DNA of 64,000 nucleotides, from assembly GCF_045291545.1 (NCBI RefSeq), contig NZ_CP149514.1, positions 62,001-126,000 of the forward strand, given 5' to 3'. This document shows, in pieces, positions 59,295 through 64,000 of the stretch. Source of the stretch: Gallaecimonas sp045291545 (GTDB taxonomy: Bacteria; Pseudomonadota; Gammaproteobacteria; Enterobacterales; Gallaecimonadaceae). Under the pieces are notes generated by a model. The model worked only from the letters and a program-made list of their open reading frames with translations. It had not been told where the DNA came from and did no database searches. How positions within the stretch are numbered: position 1 is the stretch's first letter; each line of letters opens with the position of its first letter. Made by a program: the position numbers and the translations under genes.

Positions 59295-60491
59295 TCAGCG
59301 CCGCTGTCGCCAGCCGTAATAACCGGCGATCAAAGCCGCGCCCACGCCGCCCATTGCTCCCACCAGCAGCCCCCAGCGGGCACCAAAATGGTCCACAACC
59401 CAACCCACCAAAGGTCCGGTTAGCGGTTGTCCCCCCATGGCCACGGCCATGAACAGAGCCATTACGCGACCTCGCATGTGAGGTGCTGTTGCCAGCTGTA
59501 CACGGCTGTTCGCTGTGATCAAAAAAGTTTGAGCAGCCAGGCCAATCAATATCAGGATCAGGCAAAACAGCAGCAGGGTCGGGCTGGCCGCGGCGCTGAG
59601 CATGGCCAGAGCAAAACTGCTGCTGGCAACCAGCAATAGCCCCAGCGTTGGGGCTTCGCGCCGAGCAGCCAGCACGGCGCCACTGATGGTGCCCAACGCC
59701 AACATGGATGTCATCAGCCCGTACTGGCTGGCGCCACCATGGAAGACCAGCGTCGACATAGTGGCAATGTAAATGGGCAGGTTTAGGCCAACACTGCCCA
59801 TCAACGCCACCATAAGTACGGTGCTGAGTAAGACTTTGTTGTGCCAGACGTAAGGAAAAGCCGCCCACAGAGTCTGGCGCTGGCCATGGTGGTTCCGGTG
59901 TAATTCCTTGGCCGGCATGTTGGCCAGTATCAATAGCAACGGCAAAAAGGACAGGCCGTTAACGATGAAGATCCAGCCGGTACCGACAGCAGCAATCAAG
60001 ACCCCTGCGGCAGCCGGGCCTATCATCCGGGCGCTGTTAAACGACATGGAGTTTAAGGCAACAGCGTTACTGAGCCGAGCTTCACCCACCATTTCAGCGA
60101 CGAAGGATTGGCGTACCGGTGAGTCAAAAGCGGTGCAACAGCCCAGTAAGAAAGCAAATAGGTAAGCATGCCAGAGCGCAACGCTGCCGGTGACGACCAG
60201 TAGGCCAAGGAGCATTGCCAGTAACGCCATACTGCCTTGAGTCAGCATCAGCAGTTTGCGTCGGTCAATGCGGTCAGCAGCCAGGCCAGTAAAAGGTAAC
60301 AGTAACAGCGGTGGCAAAAACTGCAGGGCTGTGACAATCCCCAGTGCCGTTGCACTGTGTTGCGTCAGCTCGGTCAGTACCAGCCAGTCCTGAGCGGTGC
60401 GCTGCATCCAGGTGCCGATATTGGATGGCAGGCCAGTCAGAGTGTAGTGACGAAAGTGGCGGTTATGCAGTGAGCGAAAAGTGCCAGCCAT
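59295..60491 (-). CDS. MFS exporter (EntS/MFS_3-like)
   Basis: A 398-residue, 12-helix transporter. The N-terminus is FRSLHNRHFRHYTLTGLPSN, followed by GTWMQRTAQDWLVLTEL, characteristic of the MFS_3 group that includes the enterobactin exporter. The motif A region is GLAADRIDRRKLL; DSPVRQSFVAEMVG and NSMSFNSARMIGPAAAG are also typical. It is 82 bases upstream of the copper receptor on the same strand, with no clear terminator between, so they may be cotranscribed. The substrate is unknown. Confidence 0.88.
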   Translation of the reverse strand: MAGTFRSLHNRHFRHYTLTGLPSNIGTWMQRTAQDWLVLTELTQHSATALGIVTALQFLPPLLLLPFTGLAADRIDRRKLLMLTQGSMALLAMLLGLLVVTGSVALWHAYLFAFLLGCCTAFDSPVRQSFVAEMVGEARLSNAVALNSMSFNSARMIGPAAAGVLIAAVGTGWIFIVNGLSFLPLLLILANMPAKELHRNHHGQRQTLWAAFPYVWHNKVLLSTVLMVALMGSVGLNLPIYIATMSTLVFHGGASQYGLMTSMLALGTISGAVLAARREAPTLGLLLVASSSFALAMLSAAASPTLLLFCLILILIGLAAQTFLITANSRVQLATAPHMRGRVMALFMAVAMGGQPLTGPLVGWVVDHFGARWGLLVGAMGGVGAALIAGYYGWRQRR

Positions 60492-60588
60492 GCTCAGTTT
60501 ACCGGTCGCAGACGTTGACCGCTCACCGGCTGCTGCCAGCAGCTAGCCATGGCAAAGAGTGATCGGATACTCATTGTCACAGCATAAA

Positions 60589-60626
60589 AATTACCCCGGC
60601 CAATTACAAAGCCTACCGGGGTAATT
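60589..60626 (-). terminator. Terminator downstream of the Rieske gene
   Basis: An 11-bp perfect stem (AATTACCCCGG / CCGGGGTAATT) with a 16-base loop, followed by T5 on the minus strand. Confidence 0.78.
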
Positions 60627-60648
60627 CACTGTTACGGTTCTTATCTGT

Positions 60649-61014
60649 TCAGGCGGTTAGCACCTGGCCGTCGGCAAGTTTTACCGGTACCGCTTGCAGG
60701 TAATGGCCGCGGCACGGGCCCGCTGAGCAAAGGCCGCTATCCATGGAAAAAAGCGCGCCGTGTTTAGCACAGATGATCTGATCGCCAGCCTTGGTCAAAA
60801 AGTCATTGGGGGCGGCATTCAGAGGCACCTGCATGTGCGGGCAGCGATTGACAAAGGCGCTGACCTGCTGGTCACGGCGCGTCACGAAAATCGACAAGAC
60901 TTCGCCACCCGGGCTTTCAAAATAAAAACCTCTGGCACCCGGGTTGGCAATATCATCCAGGGCGCACAGCGGGTAACCGGCCTTAAGGCGGGTAAACGGT
61001 GTAGGCTTATTCAT
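60649..61014 (-). CDS. Rieske [2Fe-2S] ferredoxin-like protein
   Basis: A 121-residue single Rieske domain from the ATG at 61014, two bases after the deacetylase stop. Cluster ligands are Cys58/His60 (NRCPHMQVPL) and Cys82/His85 (ICAKHGALF). This CxH...CxxH spacing is that of soluble Rieske ferredoxins. There is no signal peptide. It is last in the M1 peptidase-deacetylase-Rieske operon. No oxygenase partner is in view, so its electron acceptor is unknown. Confidence 0.9.
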   Translation of the reverse strand: MNKPTPFTRLKAGYPLCALDDIANPGARGFYFESPGGEVLSIFVTRRDQQVSAFVNRCPHMQVPLNAAPNDFLTKAGDQIICAKHGALFSMDSGLCSAGPCRGHYLQAVPVKLADGQVLTA

Positions 61015-61016
61015 GT

Positions 61017-61976
61017 TCAGTCCAGTGGCTGGCCAGAGAGCCAGGGTTGTGACCACCAGTAGTAACGATGTGGCTGGCTGCGGCTAAGCGCGGTGCAGTT
61101 TACCCGCGACCGTCCGGGTGGCAGTTCGATGGGCGGCAGGGTAACAGTTTCGCCGTTAATGTGAATATCCACCCGGTTGCCGAGAAAGTAACAGGCAAAG
61201 CGGTCCATTCGCACATCTTGGTCGTGAATCGTCAGGGTTAGCGCAGGCGACAGCTCCCCTGTTTGCACCATATTGGTGTCACTGCTGGTCAGCGGCATGG
61301 CCAGGCTACGTAACTTGGTGGTCAGGGTTTCCAGATTGGCGTAACGACCGGCAGCAGGGAAGCGGGGCAAGGCGGTCAGGCTGGCGTAGGAACCGCTGGC
61401 TCCGGATTGTTGGCCGAAGGCAACGTAACCGAGCTGCTGGGCCAGTTTTTCCAGAGCCGGGCTGTACTCCCCGTAGGGCCAGGCCAGCCATTTCTGCATA
61501 CCGGGTAGTTGGCCATCGACAATACTCTGGCGGGCCTGTGCCAGCGGTAAGGTCGTCAGGTGTTGGTGGCTGGCCGTGTGGTTAGCAAAGGTCACGCCTG
61601 GTAGTGCCTTGAGGGTAGCCAGAGACATCATGCCATGGTGGCCAAGGCGGTCACGGTTCACAAACACCGTGAACGGGTAACCGTATTTTGCCAACAGTGG
61701 TGCGGCGTTGTCGGCAATATCCTGGTAGCCATCATCAAAAGTAATGGCGACGCTGAAAGGGGGCAGGGTTGTTTTACCCTGCGCCTCGGCAATGGCGTCG
61801 GCCAGCGCTACTACGTGAAAGCCATGGTCATGCAGGTACTGCAAGTGTGAGGCAAAGACCTTGGGTGTGGTCGTGGTGCTCGGTGGGGTATCGGTCGCGA
61901 CATGATGATACAGCAGGATAACCGCTGCCCGGGTGGGCAGGGTTATCACCAGCAGCAGCAAAAACAGCAAGCGCAT
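61017..61976 (-). CDS. Polysaccharide deacetylase (NodB/CE4 family)
   Basis: A 319-residue exported enzyme from the ATG at 61976. The signal peptide is MRLLFLLLLVITLPTRA, then ILLYHHV. The CE4 motifs are TFDDGY (Asp81/Asp82) and HTASH (His133/His137), which bind the metal and catalyse N- or O-deacetylation of a glycan. The last third is a beta-rich domain not in minimal NodB proteins. The open frame to 62012 runs into the M1 stop region and is not used. The operon position after an aminopeptidase gives no clear substrate. Confidence 0.9.
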   Translation of the reverse strand: MRLLFLLLLVITLPTRAAVILLYHHVATDTPPSTTTTPKVFASHLQYLHDHGFHVVALADAIAEAQGKTTLPPFSVAITFDDGYQDIADNAAPLLAKYGYPFTVFVNRDRLGHHGMMSLATLKALPGVTFANHTASHQHLTTLPLAQARQSIVDGQLPGMQKWLAWPYGEYSPALEKLAQQLGYVAFGQQSGASGSYASLTALPRFPAAGRYANLETLTTKLRSLAMPLTSSDTNMVQTGELSPALTLTIHDQDVRMDRFACYFLGNRVDIHINGETVTLPPIELPPGRSRVNCTALSRSQPHRYYWWSQPWLSGQPLD

Positions 61977-62012
61977 GGTGTCTCCACGGGCCGCCGGGGC
62001 GGCCCATCTCAC

Positions 62013-63818
62013 TTATTTGACGATGTCGTCGAGGCTATGCTGTGCCAGCGGGTGGTAGCCTGGGCGGGCTTCGGCATATATCCGTTTAGCCAGCGCCTGA
62101 TAGCGAGGCTTGGCCATCAGCATCTCGTACAACGGTACTATCAGTTTGCGTCGGCCAATATGCCTCAGATAATCCGCCATGTCAGCAAAGGCCGGCTGGT
62201 AGTCATGGGCAATGGCTTGCCGATACCAGGCATGGGCTACTTCGTTGTTGCGGGTGCCGGTCAGCATAAAAGCCTGATCCAGGGCGCTGAGCTGAGCACT
62301 GCTGATGCTCTTCGGGAGCTGGTTGATGAAATACAGCTGTTGCTGCGCCGTCCAGGTTTTAAAGGCAATGGCGCTGACCTTGCGTTGCCCTGTCAGCCAT
62401 TGCTGCTGTTCATCAGCGACCTTTTTAAAGGCATCAGAATGTGGCTGTGGGGCACCGGCTGGCAGCCCTGGTTGGTAAATCCACTGTTTCAGGCGTGCTA
62501 CATCCAGGCCCTTTTTCGCTGCGTAATCAAGGAACATGGCGGTAGACACCGACTGAAAACGGAAGTGCTGGAAATAGCCGCGCAAGAAGGCATCCATTTT
62601 CTTGCGCCCCAGGCGGTTTTCTATTTCAAACAGCATCAGCGCGCCTTTTTCATAAGGAATATCAGAAAAGGCGTCGTCTGGGTCACGGCCGGTCAAATCC
62701 GGTACTAAACGGGTGTCGGCGGCTGGCATCTTGTGCAGATCTTCTTGTAGATCCTGGTAGCCAATTACCGCTTCCATACGTTCGCGCGGCTTCCCGTACA
62801 CCGCTTCCATAATGCGGTAGGTCAGGTAGGTGGTAAAACCTTCATTGAGCCACAGATCCTGCCAGGTGGCGTTGGTAACCAGGTTGCCGGACCAGGAGTG
62901 GGCCAGCTCATGGGCGATCAGCGACACCAGCGATTTGTCGCCAGCGATAACCGTAGGGGTAATGAATGACAACCGGGGGTTTTCCATACCGCCAAAGGGG
63001 AAGCTCGGGGGCAAGATCAGCAGGTCATAGCGGCCCCAGGCGTATGGGCCGTACATTTTTTCTACCGTGGTCATCATCGCCTCGGTATCTTCGAACTCTT
63101 TGGCAGCGGCTTTGAGTACCGACGGTTCGGCATAGACACCGGTCCGTTTGCCCATGGCCTGAAAGCGCAGATCGCCCACTGCCAAGGCAATCAGGTAGGT
63201 CGGAATGGCCTGCGGCATATGAAAGTGATAGACACCGTCAGCACTGACGGTTTGGCTATTTTCGGCGCTCATTACGGCCATCAGCCCTTTGGGAACCGTC
63301 AAGGTGGCGTCGTAGGTCAGGCGCACGGACGGGCTGTCTTGCAAGGGAATAAAACTGCGGGCCTGAATAGCCTGGGCCTGGGTGAACAAGAAGGGCTGTT
63401 TTTTACCGGCGGTCTGGGCTGGTGTCAGCCATTGCAGGCCGGTTGCCCCCTCGGTGGTGTGGTAGCGCACTCGTACCTTGTTGGCGCCTTTGGCCAAAGT
63501 AATGCTCAGCGGAGTACCCAATGCCTTGCTGCCTTGACCCCAGTGCCATTGGGCCTGTTGCCAGTGGCCATCTACGGCTTGCTCAACCCGGGAGACTTTC
63601 AGCGCGCGGGTATCCAGTACCAGCGTATTGACCTCGGGTTGCAGGCGTTTAAAGTCAAGGGTGGCGGTGCCGGCCAGTTGCTGTTGGGCAAAGTCGACAT
63701 TCAGATTCAGTGTCAGGTGTGTGGTTTTGACCTGATCAAAATTGCTGTAGGAATTGATATCCGGGGCGGCGCTGGCAATTGTGCTGAGCAGGGCCAGGCC
63801 AAGCAGGGCTGTTTTCAT
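62013..63818 (-). CDS. M1-family metallopeptidase (aminopeptidase), exported
   Basis: A 601-residue zinc aminopeptidase with signal peptide (MKTALLGLALLSTIASAAPD). The N-terminal beta domain is followed by the substrate-binding GGMENP and the zinc site HELAHSW with the third ligand Glu in LNEGF, 18 residues after the second His. A helical C-terminal domain ends at YHPLAQHSLDDIVK. Layout resembles leukotriene-A4-hydrolase-like bacterial enzymes. It is probably periplasmic and could feed peptides to POT-type transporters, but that link is inferred. First gene of its operon. Confidence 0.93.
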   Translation of the reverse strand: MKTALLGLALLSTIASAAPDINSYSNFDQVKTTHLTLNLNVDFAQQQLAGTATLDFKRLQPEVNTLVLDTRALKVSRVEQAVDGHWQQAQWHWGQGSKALGTPLSITLAKGANKVRVRYHTTEGATGLQWLTPAQTAGKKQPFLFTQAQAIQARSFIPLQDSPSVRLTYDATLTVPKGLMAVMSAENSQTVSADGVYHFHMPQAIPTYLIALAVGDLRFQAMGKRTGVYAEPSVLKAAAKEFEDTEAMMTTVEKMYGPYAWGRYDLLILPPSFPFGGMENPRLSFITPTVIAGDKSLVSLIAHELAHSWSGNLVTNATWQDLWLNEGFTTYLTYRIMEAVYGKPRERMEAVIGYQDLQEDLHKMPAADTRLVPDLTGRDPDDAFSDIPYEKGALMLFEIENRLGRKKMDAFLRGYFQHFRFQSVSTAMFLDYAAKKGLDVARLKQWIYQPGLPAGAPQPHSDAFKKVADEQQQWLTGQRKVSAIAFKTWTAQQQLYFINQLPKSISSAQLSALDQAFMLTGTRNNEVAHAWYRQAIAHDYQPAFADMADYLRHIGRRKLIVPLYEMLMAKPRYQALAKRIYAEARPGYHPLAQHSLDDIVK

Positions 63819-63916
63819 TTGTTAATAACTCCGCAACATTTGCAGGCAGTGTAACGACCTTGCCTGCACTTGCCCAGCAGGGCAGACTTGGCCCAGTTCA
63901 CAAAACTGAGCTTGCC

Positions 63917-64000
63917 GTGACAGCTGACCACCGCCGGGTACTGCATCTGGCCGTACCGATGATCCTTTCCAACATCACCGTGCCGCTACTGGGGCTGGTG
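63917..64000 (+). CDS. dinF: DinF-type MATE exporter, 5' part only
   Basis: The last 84 bases of the window encode, from a GTG start, a sequence with LHLAVPMILSNITVPLLGLV, nearly identical to the first helix of E. coli DinF. The family is Na+ or H+ coupled multidrug antiporters. The start codon has only a weak ribosome binding site. No LexA box is visible in the 98 bases upstream. The rest lies outside the window. Confidence 0.8.
   Translation, partial: MTADHRRVLHLAVPMILSNITVPLLGLV

Noticed and set aside
61902..62708. A 268-codon plus-strand frame across the deacetylase and M1 genes
   Set aside because: It spans two well-supported minus genes and their junction and has no domain signature.
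63819..63916. LexA box upstream of dinF
   Set aside because: No CTGT-N8-ACAG match with one or fewer mismatches was found by eye.

Overview
The window is chromosomal DNA of a gammaproteobacterium. It contains a series of conserved gene blocks in nearly the order seen in E. coli: gmk-rpoZ-spoT-trmH-recG; yicC/rph-pyrE, slmA-dut-coaBC, radC-rpmB-rpmG and mutM; coaD; hldD-waaF; kbl-tdh; glpE-glpG; ubiC-ubiA; plsB and lexA. Housekeeping genes sampled by eye run near 60% G+C. The mix of genes (orphan FliL-like protein, chemoreceptor, GGDEF enzyme, Wzi protein, many efflux pumps and peptide transporters) suggests a motile, free-living marine or soil lineage in the Alteromonadales/Aeromonadales neighbourhood (a Gallaecimonas-like genome would fit). 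That placement is inference. I see no rRNA, tRNA, CRISPR array, insertion sequence or prophage.

Layout. 1-7.2 kb: the end of a peroxiredoxin overlapping an MscS channel, a BaiN-type flavoprotein, a Zn-ribbon protein, a DUF2059 protein, a CD39-type periplasmic apyrase, an AraC/GyrI regulator, and an M23 peptidase whose 3' end overlaps a bactofilin gene. 7.2-13.9 kb: nfsA and the recG-trmH-spoT-rpoZ-gmk stringent-response/recombination block (all minus). 13.9-19.8 kb: an EmrAB/TolC-type tripartite efflux operon and a divergent POT transporter. 20.2-30.0 kb: yicC, rph-pyrE with an attenuator hairpin, DUF5362, slmA, dut, coaBC, a Cache chemoreceptor, radC, rpmB-rpmG, a GST and mutM. 30.0-38.5 kb: envelope glycan genes. 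The coaD-led minus operon carries Wzi, a small beta-barrel and two GT9 heptosyltransferase-like enzymes; a GT4 is alone on plus; hldD-waaF-GT2 form a second minus operon. 38.5-41.5 kb: a TetR regulator and the kbl-tdh threonine degradation pair.

41.6-45.1 kb is the most unusual part. Two convergent paralogous genes encode secreted proteins with Sel1-like repeats around two TonB-C-like modules. They share a nearly identical 5' leader. The gap before the first gene holds a decayed remnant of a third copy on the opposite strand, carrying stops and frameshifts. The plus-strand copy is clearly AT-richer than the genes around it.

45.2-54.6 kb: a diguanylate cyclase, an RbsR/PurR-like LacI repressor, glpE-glpG, a FliL-like protein, ubiC-ubiA, a 2OG-Fe(II) oxygenase, plsB and yvcK. 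54.7-64 kb: lexA with two SOS boxes, a second and canonical POT transporter, an OprC-type copper receptor, an MFS exporter, then an M1 aminopeptidase / polysaccharide deacetylase / Rieske ferredoxin operon. The first codons of a DinF-type MATE exporter lie at the right edge. In E. coli lexA and dinF are adjacent, so about 8.5 kb of accessory genes appears to separate them here.
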